64,000 bases of DNA from Streptococcus oralis (GCF_024399415.1 NZ_CP029257.1:829501-893500); one strand, 5' to 3'; shown: positions 25,076 through 37,156, counted from the first letter of the stretch. Numbers and translations are program-made. The notes: generated from the sequence alone by a model not told the origin.

Positions 25076-26278
25076 ATGAACGAATTTGAAGATTTGCTAA
25101 ATAGCGTTAGCCAAGTTGAGCCTGGTGATGTTGTTAGTGCTGAAGTATTGACAGTTGATGCGACTCAAGCTAACGTTGCAATCTCTGGGACTGGTGTTGA
25201 AGGTGTCTTGACTCTTCGCGAATTGACAAACGATCGCGATGCAGATATTAATGACTTTGTGAAAGTAGGAGAAGTATTGGATGTTCTTGTACTTCGTCAA
25301 GTAGTTGGTAAAGATACTGATACAGTTACATACCTTGTATCTAAAAAACGCCTTGAAGCTCGCAAAGCATGGGACAAACTTGTAGGACGCGAAGAAGAAG
25401 TTGTTACTGTTAAAGGAACTCGTGCCGTTAAAGGTGGACTTTCAGTAGAATTTGAAGGTGTTCGTGGATTCATTCCAGCTTCAATGTTGGATACTCGTTT
25501 CGTACGTAACACTGAACGTTTCGTAGGTCAAGAATTTGATGCTAAAATCAAAGAAGTTGATCCTAAAGAAAACCGCTTCATCCTTTCACGTCGTGAAGTT
25601 GTTGAAGCAGCTACTGCAGCAGCTCGTGCTGAAGTATTCGGTAAATTGGCTGTTGGTGATGTCGTAACTGGTAAAGTTGCTCGTATCACTAGCTTTGGTG
25701 CTTTCATCGACCTTGGTGGTGTTGACGGATTGGTCCACTTGACTGAATTGTCACACGAACGTAACGTATCACCTAAATCAGTTGTAACTGTTGGTGAAGA
25801 AATCGAGGTGAAAATCCTTGATCTTAATGAAGAAGAAGGACGCGTATCACTTTCACTTAAAGCAACAACACCTGGACCATGGGATGGCGTTGAGCAAAAG
25901 TTGGCTAAAGGTGATGTAGTAGAAGGAACAGTTAAACGTTTGACTGACTTTGGTGCATTTGTTGAAGTGTTGCCAGGTATCGATGGACTTGTTCACGTAT
26001 CACAAATTTCACACAAACGTATCGAAAATCCAAAAGAAGCTCTTACTGTTGGTCAAGAAGTTACTGTTAAAGTCCTTGATGTTAACGCTGACGCAGAACG
26101 CGTATCACTTTCTATCAAAGCTCTTGAAGAACGTCCAGCTCAAGAAGAAGGACAAAAAGAAGAAAAACGTGCTGCTCGTCCACGTCGTCCAAAACGTCAA
26201 GAAAAACGTGATTTCGAACTTCCAGAAACACAAACAGGATTCTCAATGGCTGACTTGTTCGGTGATATCGAACTTTAA
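25076..26278 (+). CDS. rpsA: 30S ribosomal protein S1
   Basis: RNA-binding ribosomal protein S1, 400 residues, with four S1 OB-fold repeats (starting near residues 15, 105, 190 and 275). The latter two show the classic GAFIDLGG/GAFVEV...GIDGLVH(L/V) strands. Gram-positive S1 proteins typically have four repeats rather than the six of E. coli. The C-terminal tail is basic then acidic (KRAARPRRPKRQEKRDF). GGAGG precedes ATG 25076. Codon use is strongly biased, as expected for high expression. Confidence 0.95.
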   Translation: MNEFEDLLNSVSQVEPGDVVSAEVLTVDATQANVAISGTGVEGVLTLRELTNDRDADINDFVKVGEVLDVLVLRQVVGKDTDTVTYLVSKKRLEARKAWDKLVGREEEVVTVKGTRAVKGGLSVEFEGVRGFIPASMLDTRFVRNTERFVGQEFDAKIKEVDPKENRFILSRREVVEAATAAARAEVFGKLAVGDVVTGKVARITSFGAFIDLGGVDGLVHLTELSHERNVSPKSVVTVGEEIEVKILDLNEEEGRVSLSLKATTPGPWDGVEQKLAKGDVVEGTVKRLTDFGAFVEVLPGIDGLVHVSQISHKRIENPKEALTVGQEVTVKVLDVNADAERVSLSIKALEERPAQEEGQKEEKRAARPRRPKRQEKRDFELPETQTGFSMADLFGDIEL

Positions 26279-26294
26279 TCAAATTGATAATCAC

Positions 26295-26327
26295 AAAATC
26301 CTTTGTTTAAAACAAGGGATTTTTCTT
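26295..26327 (+). terminator. rpsA terminator
   Basis: AAATCCTTTGTTT pairs with AAACAAGGGATTT (one G-T), then TTTTT. Confidence 0.8.
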
Positions 26328-26345
26328 TTGTCTCTTTCCCATTTT

Positions 26346-26354
26346 TGATATAAT
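26346..26354 (+). promoter_or_regulatory. extended -10 promoter of the msrC-dnaX operon, leaderless
   Basis: TGATATAAT, then AGTTCT, then ATG at 26361. The start codon is 6 nt after the -10, so the mRNA should have no leader. No Shine-Dalgarno is present. Confidence 0.65.
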
Positions 26355-26360
26355 AGTTCT

Positions 26361-26858
26361 ATGTTAGATTCAGAAAAACAATCACAATATCAATTGTTAA
26401 ATGAGGAACTCTCTTATTTACTTGAAGGTGAGAGCAATGTTCTTGCCAATCTTTCGAATGCTAGTGCCCTCCTAAAATCTCGCTTTCCCAATACTGTATT
26501 TGCAGGGTTTTATCTGTTTGATGGTAGCGAGTTGGTTTTAGGGCCTTTTCAGGGTGGCGTTTCGTGCATTCGCATCCCACTTGGAAAAGGCGTATGTGGA
26601 GAAGCTGCTGAGTTTCAAGAGACTGTTTTAGTTGGCGATGTGAGCACCTATCCAAACTACATTTCTTGTGATAGTATGGCCAAGAGTGAAATCGTGGTTC
26701 CCATGCTCAAGAATGGTCAATTGCTGGGTGTCTTAGACCTAGATTCTTCACTTATTGATGATTACAATGCCGTTGACCGTGATTACTTGGAACAATTTGT
26801 CGCTATTTTGCTTGAGAAGACAGAATGGGACTTTACGATGTTTGAGGAGAAAGCCTAA
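26361..26858 (+). CDS. msrC: free methionine-(R)-sulfoxide reductase (GAF domain)
   Basis: A 165-residue single GAF-domain protein of the fRMsr family, which reduces free methionine-R-sulfoxide. The three conserved cysteines are present: [18 protein letters not shown] and [15 protein letters not shown], together with GVLDLDS and DRDYLEQFV. The last cysteine is the catalytic one in the family. Translation appears to start on a leaderless mRNA. Its stop overlaps dnaX as TAATG, so it leads the dnaX transcript and may help set DnaX levels. Confidence 0.85.
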   Translation: MLDSEKQSQYQLLNEELSYLLEGESNVLANLSNASALLKSRFPNTVFAGFYLFDGSELVLGPFQGGVSCIRIPLGKGVCGEAAEFQETVLVGDVSTYPNYISCDSMAKSEIVVPMLKNGQLLGVLDLDSSLIDDYNAVDRDYLEQFVAILLEKTEWDFTMFEEKA

Positions 26859-28516
26859 TGTATCAAGCACTTTATCGAAAATATAGAAGCCAGACTTTTT
26901 CACAACTAGTAGGTCAAGAAGTTGTGGCTAAAACCCTAAAACAAGCAGTCGAGCAGGAAAAGATTAGTCATGCTTATCTTTTCTCGGGTCCTCGTGGGAC
27001 TGGGAAGACCAGTGTAGCCAAGATTTTTGCCAAGGCTATGAACTGTCCCAACCAAGTGGACGGAGAACCATGTAATAACTGCTATATCTGCCAAGCAGTG
27101 ACAGAAGGTAGCTTAGAAGATGTTATCGAAATGGATGCGGCTTCAAATAATGGAGTTGATGAAATCCGTGAAATTCGTGATAAATCTACTTACGCTCCTA
27201 GTTTAGCACGTTATAAGGTCTATATCATAGACGAGGTTCATATGCTGTCTACAGGAGCTTTTAATGCGCTTTTGAAGACTTTGGAAGAACCAACTCAAAA
27301 TGTTGTCTTTATCTTGGCGACCACCGAATTGCACAAGATTCCAGCAACCATTTTATCGCGTGTCCAACGTTTTGAGTTTAAATCGATTCGAACGCAAGAT
27401 ATCACGGCACATATTCATCATATTTTAGAAAAAGAAAATATCAGTTCTGAACCAGATGCTGTGGAAATCATTGCCAGACGAGCTGAAGGTGGAATGCGGG
27501 ATGCCTTGTCTATTCTAGACCAAGCCTTGAGTTTGACGCAAGGGAATGCTTTAACTACAGCTATCTCTGAGGAGATTACAGGCACCATTAGTCTAACAGC
27601 GCTTGATGACTATGTAGCCGCCTTGTCTCAGCAGGATGTTTCAAAAGCACTTGATTCTTTGAACCTTTTGTTTGAAAATGGCAAGAGCATGACGCGTTTT
27701 GTGACGGATCTCTTGCAGTATTTGCGTGATCTACTAGTTGTTCAGACAGGTGGCGAAAATACTCATCATAGTCCAGTTTTTATGGACAATCTAGCTCTTT
27801 CTCAGGAAAGTCTCTTTGAAATGATTCGAATAGCGACTGTGAGCTTGGCGGATATGAAAGCTAGTCTACAACCTAAGATTTATGCTGAGATGATGACCAT
27901 TCGTTTAGCGGAGATTAAGCCTGAACCAATGCTTTCAGAAGCTGTCGAAAGTGAAATCTCTGCACTGAGACAGGAAGTAGTTCGTCTCAAACAAGAGCTT
28001 GCCAATGTAGGCACAACTCCTAAACAAGTTGCGCCAGTCCCTAGTCGTCCAGCCACTTCCAAGACAGTCTATCGAGTGGATCGCAACAAAGTTCAGTCTA
28101 TTCTGCAAGAAGCTGTTGAAAATCCTGATTTGGCACGACAAAACTTGATTCGCCTCCAGAATGCATGGGGAGAAGTGATTGAAAGTTTAGCTGGACCTGA
28201 TAAGGCCCTTCTCGTAGGTTCTCAACCAGTTGCGGCCAATGAACACCATGCTATTTTAGCCTTTGAGTCTAATTTCAATGCTGGGCAAACCATGAAACGG
28301 GATAACCTCAATACCATGTTTGGCAATATTCTCAGCCAAGCGGCTGGATTTTCACCTGAAATCCTGGCAATTTCCCTAGAGGAATGGAAAGAGGTTCGTG
28401 CAGCATTTTCAGCTAGAAACAAGTCTTCTCAAGCAGATCAAGAGGTAGAAGAAGAGAACTTGATTCCAGAAGGATTCGAATTTCTTGCTGATAAAGTCAT
28501 GGTCGAAGAAGACTAA
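26858..28516 (+). CDS. dnaX: DNA polymerase III subunit gamma/tau
   Basis: Clamp-loader ATPase. The 552-residue protein has Walker A GPRGTGKTS at about residues 45-53, a zinc module CPNQVDGEPCNNCYIC, Walker B YIIDEVHML and sensor SRVQRFEFK. The C-terminal tau-type region (from about 360) is variable and contains a coiled-coil stretch. No slippery A-run for programmed gamma production was noticed. ATG 26858 overlaps the msrC TAA. Confidence 0.95.
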   Translation: MYQALYRKYRSQTFSQLVGQEVVAKTLKQAVEQEKISHAYLFSGPRGTGKTSVAKIFAKAMNCPNQVDGEPCNNCYICQAVTEGSLEDVIEMDAASNNGVDEIREIRDKSTYAPSLARYKVYIIDEVHMLSTGAFNALLKTLEEPTQNVVFILATTELHKIPATILSRVQRFEFKSIRTQDITAHIHHILEKENISSEPDAVEIIARRAEGGMRDALSILDQALSLTQGNALTTAISEEITGTISLTALDDYVAALSQQDVSKALDSLNLLFENGKSMTRFVTDLLQYLRDLLVVQTGGENTHHSPVFMDNLALSQESLFEMIRIATVSLADMKASLQPKIYAEMMTIRLAEIKPEPMLSEAVESEISALRQEVVRLKQELANVGTTPKQVAPVPSRPATSKTVYRVDRNKVQSILQEAVENPDLARQNLIRLQNAWGEVIESLAGPDKALLVGSQPVAANEHHAILAFESNFNAGQTMKRDNLNTMFGNILSQAAGFSPEILAISLEEWKEVRAAFSARNKSSQADQEVEEENLIPEGFEFLADKVMVEED

Positions 28517-28528
28517 AAGTGGATTTCA

Positions 28529-28537
28529 TGGTACAAT
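28529..28537 (+). promoter_or_regulatory. extended -10 promoter of the gene at 28544, leaderless
   Basis: TGGTACAAT, then AATCCT, then ATG 28544. Exactly 6 nt separate the -10 and the start codon. Confidence 0.55.
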
Positions 28538-28543
28538 AATCCT

Positions 28544-28738
28544 ATGACTAGACAACAATTTATCGTGATAGCACTATTTACTGCTGCTGAGACTTATTTT
28601 TTCAATGAAGCTTGGATGACGGGTCGCTATTTTATGGCAGCCTTTTGGGCCATTCTACTTTTTCGAAATTTTAGGTTAAGTTATGTAATGGGGAAAATAG
28701 TAGATGCCATTGATCAGCACCTAAACCGCAAGGATTAG
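28544..28738 (+). CDS. small membrane protein, DUF3272-like
   Basis: A 64-residue protein resembling the streptococcal DUF3272 family from memory, with one or two hydrophobic segments (residues 5-20 and 29-41) and a charged C-terminus (DAIDQHLNRKD). It lies 27 nt after dnaX, has its own predicted leaderless promoter, and ends at a terminator. Function unknown. Confidence 0.7.
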   Translation: MTRQQFIVIALFTAAETYFFNEAWMTGRYFMAAFWAILLFRNFRLSYVMGKIVDAIDQHLNRKD

Positions 28739-28760
28739 TCACTAGCTTCTAAACAAAATC

Positions 28761-28783
28761 AAAGCCTTTTAGGCTTTTTTTTG
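28761..28783 (+). terminator. terminator before the suf operon
   Basis: AAAGCCT-TTT-AGGCTTT with a long T run. Confidence 0.85.
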
Positions 28784-28889
28784 TTATACTAGTAGAGTAT
28801 ATTTATGGACCTTTTCTTGTATTTTTAGAGAAATGTAAGTGATTTCTTTAAGGGTAAAGGAAGTAGGCCAGAAAAAGAAAGGAACTATC

Positions 28890-29660
28890 ATGTCAGTATT
28901 AGAGATCAAAGATCTTCACGTTGAAATTGAAGGAAAAGAAATTTTGAAAGGGGTCAATCTGACTCTGAAAACAGGAGAAATCGCAGCTATCATGGGACCA
29001 AATGGTACTGGTAAATCGACTCTTTCTGCAGCTATCATGGGGAACCCTAACTATGAGGTTACCAAAGGTGAGGTCTTGTTTGATGGCGTAAACATCCTTG
29101 AATTGGAAGTGGATGAGCGTGCGCGTATGGGACTTTTCCTTGCTATGCAATACCCATCTGAAATCCCTGGAATTACCAACGCTGAATTTCTTCGTGCAGC
29201 TATGAATGCTGGTAAAGAAGATGATGAAAAGATTTCAGTTCGTGAGTTCATCACTAAACTAGACGAGAAAATGGAATTGCTCAACATGAAAGAAGAAATG
29301 GCAGAGCGTTACCTCAACGAAGGTTTCTCTGGTGGTGAGAAAAAACGCAATGAAATTCTTCAACTTTTGATGTTGGAACCAACTTTTGCTCTTTTGGATG
29401 AGATTGACTCAGGTCTTGATATTGATGCCCTTAAAGTCGTATCGAAAGGTGTCAATGCCATGCGTGGTGAAGGCTTTGGTGCTATGATTATCACTCACTA
29501 CCAACGTCTTTTGAACTATATCACGCCAGACGTGGTACACGTGATGATGGAAGGTCGTGTGGTCCTTTCTGGTGGTCCAGAATTGGCTGCCCGTTTGGAA
29601 CGTGAAGGATACGCAAAACTAGCTGAAGAACTTGGCTACGACTACAAGGAAGAATTGTAA
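28890..29660 (+). CDS. sufC: Fe-S cluster assembly ATPase SufC
   Basis: Cytosolic ABC-type ATPase of the SufBCD scaffold that builds Fe-S clusters. The 256-residue protein has Walker A GPNGTGKST (about 35-43), signature FSGGEKKRNEI and Walker B FALLDEIDSGLDIDAL. ATG 28890 follows AAAGGAAC; the in-frame ATG 28839 lacks a ribosome site. A TATACT at 28785-28790 may be its -10. First gene of sufCDSUB. Confidence 0.95.
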   Translation: MSVLEIKDLHVEIEGKEILKGVNLTLKTGEIAAIMGPNGTGKSTLSAAIMGNPNYEVTKGEVLFDGVNILELEVDERARMGLFLAMQYPSEIPGITNAEFLRAAMNAGKEDDEKISVREFITKLDEKMELLNMKEEMAERYLNEGFSGGEKKRNEILQLLMLEPTFALLDEIDSGLDIDALKVVSKGVNAMRGEGFGAMIITHYQRLLNYITPDVVHVMMEGRVVLSGGPELAARLEREGYAKLAEELGYDYKEEL

Positions 29661-29687
29661 TTCCCTCGTATCTTTTAGGAGAAGTAA

Positions 29688-32614
<2,927 letters not shown>

Positions 32615-32671
32615 GACAAGTTTCTTTTGTCTTATGAATCAGTAGAAATGAAGAATGAAAGAAAGGATATT

Positions 32672-34084
32672 ATGGCTGAAGAAAGAGTAGAACCAAAACC
32701 AATTGACCTTGGTGAATATAAATTTGGTTTCCATGACGATGTAGAGCCTGTCCTATCGACAGGAAAAGGATTGAACGAAGAAGTCATTCGCGAATTATCA
32801 GCTGCTAAGGGAGAACCTGAGTGGATGTTAGAATTCCGTTTGAAGTCTTATGAAACCTTCAAAAAAATGCCTATGCAAACCTGGGGAGCAGACTTGTCAG
32901 AGATTGACTTTGATGACTTGATCTACTACCAAAAACCATCTGACAAACCAGCCCGTTCTTGGGATGATGTACCTGAAAAGATTAAAGAAACCTTTGAACG
33001 TATCGGAATTCCAGAAGCTGAGCGTGCTTATCTAGCAGGGGCCTCTGCCCAGTACGAGTCAGAAGTGGTATACCATAACATGAAGGAAGAGTTTGAGAAG
33101 TTAGGAATTATCTTTACAGATACGGATTCTGCCCTCAAGGAATACCCAGACTTGTTTAAACAATACTTTGCTAAGTTGGTACCGCCGACTGATAACAAGT
33201 TGGCAGCCCTCAACTCTGCAGTATGGTCGGGTGGAACCTTTATCTACGTGCCAAAAGGTGTCAAGGTAGATATTCCACTTCAAACTTACTTCCGTATCAA
33301 CAACGAAAATACAGGTCAGTTCGAACGTACCTTGATTATCGTTGATGAAGGAGCAAGCGTCCACTACGTAGAAGGATGTACAGCACCGACATATTCTAGC
33401 AACAGCTTGCACGCTGCCATTGTAGAAATTTTCGCTTTGGACGGAGCTTATATGCGTTATACAACCATCCAAAACTGGTCTGATAATGTCTATAACTTGG
33501 TAACAAAACGTGCCAAAGCTTTGAAAGATGCGACTGTTGAGTGGATCGATGGAAACTTGGGTGCTAAAACAACCATGAAATACCCATCTGTTTACCTAGA
33601 TGGAGAAGGGGCCCGTGGTACCATGCTTTCTATCGCCTTTGCCAATGCTGGGCAACACCAAGACACGGGGGCTAAGATGATCCACAACGCTCCACATACA
33701 AGCTCGTCTATCGTTTCTAAATCCATCGCTAAAGGCGGAGGAAAGGTTGACTACCGCGGACAAGTAACCTTTAACAAGAACTCTAAGAAATCTGTTTCTC
33801 ACATCGAGTGTGATACCATTATCATGGATGACTTATCAGCGTCAGATACCATTCCATTCAATGAAATTCACAACTCGCAAGTTGCTTTGGAGCACGAAGC
33901 TAAGGTTTCTAAGATTTCAGAGGAACAACTCTACTACCTCATGAGCCGTGGTTTGTCAGAATCTGAGGCAACCGAGATGATTGTCATGGGATTTGTCGAA
34001 CCCTTCACAAAAGAACTTCCAATGGAATACGCAGTTGAGCTGAATCGCTTGATTAGCTATGAAATGGAAGGATCTGTCGGATAA
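32672..34084 (+). CDS. sufB: Fe-S cluster assembly scaffold SufB
   Basis: Main scaffold of the SUF complex, 470 residues. Conserved cysteines lie in [11 protein letters not shown] and [12 protein letters not shown], and the block [26 protein letters not shown] is intact. ATG 32672 follows GAAAGGA; the earlier ATGs in the frame lack ribosome sites. It ends [15 protein letters not shown] diverged copy of this very 3' end reappears 0.6 kb downstream (34687-34764), after an unknown gene. Confidence 0.95.
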   Translation: MAEERVEPKPIDLGEYKFGFHDDVEPVLSTGKGLNEEVIRELSAAKGEPEWMLEFRLKSYETFKKMPMQTWGADLSEIDFDDLIYYQKPSDKPARSWDDVPEKIKETFERIGIPEAERAYLAGASAQYESEVVYHNMKEEFEKLGIIFTDTDSALKEYPDLFKQYFAKLVPPTDNKLAALNSAVWSGGTFIYVPKGVKVDIPLQTYFRINNENTGQFERTLIIVDEGASVHYVEGCTAPTYSSNSLHAAIVEIFALDGAYMRYTTIQNWSDNVYNLVTKRAKALKDATVEWIDGNLGAKTTMKYPSVYLDGEGARGTMLSIAFANAGQHQDTGAKMIHNAPHTSSSIVSKSIAKGGGKVDYRGQVTFNKNSKKSVSHIECDTIIMDDLSASDTIPFNEIHNSQVALEHEAKVSKISEEQLYYLMSRGLSESEATEMIVMGFVEPFTKELPMEYAVELNRLISYEMEGSVG

Positions 34085-34103
34085 ATCCAAAAAGGAGAAG
34101 CAA

Positions 34104-34673
34104 ATGGGATTTTTAAAAAAATTATTCGGTAATGTTGAAAAAGCGAATAAAGGTGAAATTCCTGTCGAGGAAATTGTTCCACCTTTTACAATTGATTTAG
34201 CAGAAGAAGCAGATGATTATTGGCGACAAATGGAACAAAACCTCTTGATAAACGCTGTAAAAGCTGCTGGTGGTCCTGAGGCCGTGGAACGTGCTTTTGT
34301 TCTTACTAATTTCAAGGAAAATCAAGAAACCTTTGAGCTCTTTTATCAGGTAAATGGTCAACTTCTTTCATGGAGAGAGATGGATGCGACTGTTGTTGAT
34401 AAAATCAGCAATCAACTCCTTCCGCAAGCGGCAGAAGTAGCGCGTGCAGTAAATGAAAATTATGAAGAGGCAAATGTACCAGTAATCCAGTACGCTATGC
34501 TTCAGTTTGAAACTGCAACCATGGCTTGGTTTGGTCGGAAGCTGACAACAGCTTCTCCAGAAGCCCAATTGACTTTTGAAGAATTGGTATCAGGTTGGCG
34601 CGCTATTTTGGAACAAGAAGTTCCCAATCGTCCTTTAGATAGTGACCGTCCGTTCCCTTACTTTGAAGTTTAA
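34104..34673 (+). CDS. unknown protein inserted behind sufB
   Basis: A 189-residue soluble protein that I do not recognise. It begins MGFLKKLFG and has no membrane segment, cysteine or obvious nucleotide-binding motif. Middle and end are acidic and rich in aromatic residues (WRQMEQNLLINAVKAAGG, ETFELFYQVNGQLLSWREMD, MAWFGRKL, LDSDRPFPYFEV). AAAGGAG lies 8 nt before ATG 34104 and 19 nt separate it from sufB, so it is transcribed with suf. It lies between intact sufB and a relic of a sufB 3' end, which suggests it was inserted. It need not have a Fe-S role; single-domain immunity-type proteins have similar size and composition. Confidence 0.6.
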   Translation: MGFLKKLFGNVEKANKGEIPVEEIVPPFTIDLAEEADDYWRQMEQNLLINAVKAAGGPEAVERAFVLTNFKENQETFELFYQVNGQLLSWREMDATVVDKISNQLLPQAAEVARAVNENYEEANVPVIQYAMLQFETATMAWFGRKLTTASPEAQLTFEELVSGWRAILEQEVPNRPLDSDRPFPYFEV

Positions 34674-34686
34674 AAAATCCCAAATC

Positions 34687-34764
34687 CCTAAAAAACTTTC
34701 AATGGAGTATACTGTTGAGCCTACTCGCTTGATCAGTAACAAATTGAAAGAATCAGTGGGTAAA
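34687..34764 (+). pseudogene. relic of a sufB 3' end
   Basis: The sequence encodes IPKKLSMEYTVEPTRLISNK then LKESVG, aligning with the end of SufB ([20 protein letters not shown] then EGSVG). DNA similarity extends from CAATGGA to the stop, where one base is missing before TAA. Roughly two-thirds of bases match by eye. No start or upstream part of the gene is present. Confidence 0.75.
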
Positions 34765-34769
34765 AATGC

Positions 34770-34808
34770 AAATTCTGAACAGGAATCCTTTCTGTTCAGA
34801 ATTTTTTT
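34770..34808 (+). terminator. suf operon terminator
   Basis: AATTCTGAACAG and CTGTTCAGAATT form a perfect 12-bp stem with a 9-nt loop, followed by TTTTTT. It lies after the sufB relic, so it is probably the ancestral suf terminator. Confidence 0.88.
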
Positions 34809-34849
34809 CAAAAAAGGACCTAATAAATATTCACAAAACTGCTTTTATA

Positions 34850-34858
34850 TGGTAAAAT
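34850..34858 (+). promoter_or_regulatory. extended -10 promoter of the amino acid permease
   Basis: TGGTAAAAT, about 24 nt before AGTGGAGATG and ATG 34888. Confidence 0.5.
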
Positions 34859-34887
34859 AAAACAATTACATTTAGTGGAGATGAAGT

Positions 34888-36285
34888 ATGAATATTTTTA
34901 GAACCAAGGATGTTAGTCTGAGACAGACAGAGATGCACCGCCATTTGAAGTTGTGGGATTTGATTCTTCTAGGGATTGGTGCCATGGTGGGGACAGGGAT
35001 TTTCACCATTACAGGAACAGCAGCGGCTACCCTAGCTGGTCCCTCATTAGTGATTTCCATTGTGATTTCTGCTCTGTGTGTTTCTCTATCAGCCCTCTTT
35101 TTCGCAGAATTTGCCTCTCGTGTGCCTGCTACTGGTGGTGCTTATAGTTACCTCTATGCGATTTTAGGAGAATTGCCAGCCTGGATTGCTGGCTGGCTGA
35201 CCATCATGGAATTCATGACGGCTGTTTCAGGTGTGGCGTCTGGCTGGGCAGCTTACTTTAAGGGATTGCTCAGTAATTATGGTATCTCCATGCCCCAAGC
35301 CTTGAATGGAACCTTTAACCCTGAACAAGGAACCTATATAGATCTTCTGCCTATTTTAGTACTTACCTTGGTAACGGGATTGGTTTTATTAAATTCTAAG
35401 GCAGCTTTGAGATTTAATTCGCTTTTAGTGGTCTTGAAATTCTCAGCTCTCGCCTTATTTATTCTAGTTGGTATTTGGTACATCAAGCCAGAAAATTGGA
35501 CGAATTTTGCTCCATTTGGTTTTGGTCAACTATATGGTGGAAGTACTGGGATTATGGCGGGTGCATCTTTGATGTTCTTTGGTTTTCTAGGATTTGAGTC
35601 TATTTCCATGGCAGTTGATGAAATTCAAAGCCCGCAAAAAAATATTCCTCGCGGAATTGTGCTTTCTCTGACAATCGTCACCATTCTCTATGCCTTGGTA
35701 ACCTTAGTATTGACAGGGATTGTTCACTACAGTAAGCTCAATGTGGACGATGCAGTAGCATTTTCATTACGGAGTATTGGTATCGGCTGGGCTGCAAATT
35801 ATGTTTCGCTTGTAGCCATTCTAACCCTGATAACCGTATGTATCTCCATGACTTATGCTTTGTCTCGGATGATTTATAGCTTAGCACGTGATGGACTTTT
35901 ACCTCAAAGTTTCAAACAATTAAGCAAGACTAGTCGCGTTCCTAAAAATGCGACCCTCTTAACAGGAGTTGCTTCAGCCATTGCTGCAGGAGTCTTTCCT
36001 CTAGCCAGTATTGCAGCCTTCTTAAATATCTGTACGCTAGCTTATCTCATTTTGCTAGCCTACGGAATAATAAAACTCAGAAAGGATAAGGGTATGCCAA
36101 AAGAGGGAGAGTTTAAAACTCCTTTGGTACCACTTTTGCCAATCCTTTCCATCCTCATCTGTGTTTCCTTTATGCTTCAATATAGTCTAGATACCTGGAT
36201 CGCCTTTGGCATTGCTCTTCTAGTTGGTCTAGTCATTTACTTTACTTACGGGTTCCGCCATTCAACCCTCGCAGAAGAAGAATAA
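34888..36285 (+). CDS. APC-family amino acid permease
   Basis: A 465-residue secondary transporter of the amino acid-polyamine-organocation superfamily, CAT/YfnA-like. About twelve hydrophobic segments. The first contains the conserved GIGAMVGTGIFTITG substrate-binding motif (about residues 31-45), and FGFLGFESISMAVDEIQSPQKNIPRGI is the typical TM6-loop signature. Substrate is not predictable; cationic or small neutral amino acids are common. Own promoter and terminator. Confidence 0.88.
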   Translation: MNIFRTKDVSLRQTEMHRHLKLWDLILLGIGAMVGTGIFTITGTAAATLAGPSLVISIVISALCVSLSALFFAEFASRVPATGGAYSYLYAILGELPAWIAGWLTIMEFMTAVSGVASGWAAYFKGLLSNYGISMPQALNGTFNPEQGTYIDLLPILVLTLVTGLVLLNSKAALRFNSLLVVLKFSALALFILVGIWYIKPENWTNFAPFGFGQLYGGSTGIMAGASLMFFGFLGFESISMAVDEIQSPQKNIPRGIVLSLTIVTILYALVTLVLTGIVHYSKLNVDDAVAFSLRSIGIGWAANYVSLVAILTLITVCISMTYALSRMIYSLARDGLLPQSFKQLSKTSRVPKNATLLTGVASAIAAGVFPLASIAAFLNICTLAYLILLAYGIIKLRKDKGMPKEGEFKTPLVPLLPILSILICVSFMLQYSLDTWIAFGIALLVGLVIYFTYGFRHSTLAEEE

Positions 36286-36310
36286 AAGCTGGGAATTCCC
36301 AGCTTTTTTA
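36284..36310. terminator. bidirectional terminator, permease / yitT-like gene
   Basis: AAAAGCTGGGAATTCCCAGCTTTT is a perfect palindrome with T runs in both directions. The permease stop and the minus-strand yitT stop both overlap it. Confidence 0.85.
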
Positions 36311-37156
36311 ATCTTTCACATAAGTAAATCCTTCACCCAGAATTTCATGAGCCTCAGTGATGGTGATAAAGGCTTGAGGATCAATTTTGTGAATCATATC
36401 TTTCATTTTAACGATTTCGTTTCGACCGACGATACAGTAGATAATTTTTAAATCCTTTTTGCTGTAGTAGCCTTGACCAGATATAAAGGTAACGCCACGT
36501 CCGAGTTCATCGTTAATCTCTTTGGCCAATTGATCAGGATATTGGGTAATAATCATAAATCCTTTACCAGCATAACCTCCTTCGCCGATCAAGTCGATAA
36601 CGCGAGCGATGATAAAGTCAAATAAGAGGGTATAGGTAACTAGACGAAGGTCCTGGAAGATAATCAAAATCAACATTAGGATAAAAAAGTCAATCCCAAA
36701 AAGCAATTTACCAATCGAAATATTGGTGTATTTGTTGAGGATACGGGCAACGATATCAGAGCCACCAGTGGTTCCACCAGCATTAAAGATAATTCCTAAA
36801 CCAACCCCCAGTAAGACTCCTGAGACTAAAGCGACAATGATGAGATCCCCTTGCAAGTCGATGTGCAAAGGAATGCGCTCAAAAATTGCTAGCCAAACGG
36901 AAAGTGAAATAGATCCTAGAAGGCTGGAGTAGAGGGTCTTAGGTCCAAATATCTTCCAAGCCAGGATAAATAAAGGGATATTAATCAAGAGGTTCATCAA
37001 TGAGACAGGAATCTTAAAGAGATAGTAGGTAATCAAGGTAATACCTGTCGCCCCACCCTCAAATAAATGATAAGGAACAACAAAGTAAGTAAGACCGAAG
37101 GCATAGATAGCAGCTCCCAAAATAATCGTGATAATCGGTTGAAGTTTTCGAATCAT
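36308..37156 (-). CDS. YitT-family membrane protein (DUF2179)
   Basis: A 282-residue protein with five or six N-terminal membrane segments and a C-terminal DUF2179-type cytosolic domain (GRGVTFISGQGYYSKKDLKIIYCIVG). The segment GIIFNAGGTTGGSDIVARIL is a YitT-family signature. Function in the family is unknown; some members are thought to be transporters. GAGGAA precedes ATG 37156 on the minus strand, with TGGTATAAT (37192-37184) as promoter. Confidence 0.85.
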   Translation of the reverse strand: MIRKLQPIITIILGAAIYAFGLTYFVVPYHLFEGGATGITLITYYLFKIPVSLMNLLINIPLFILAWKIFGPKTLYSSLLGSISLSVWLAIFERIPLHIDLQGDLIIVALVSGVLLGVGLGIIFNAGGTTGGSDIVARILNKYTNISIGKLLFGIDFFILMLILIIFQDLRLVTYTLLFDFIIARVIDLIGEGGYAGKGFMIITQYPDQLAKEINDELGRGVTFISGQGYYSKKDLKIIYCIVGRNEIVKMKDMIHKIDPQAFITITEAHEILGEGFTYVKD

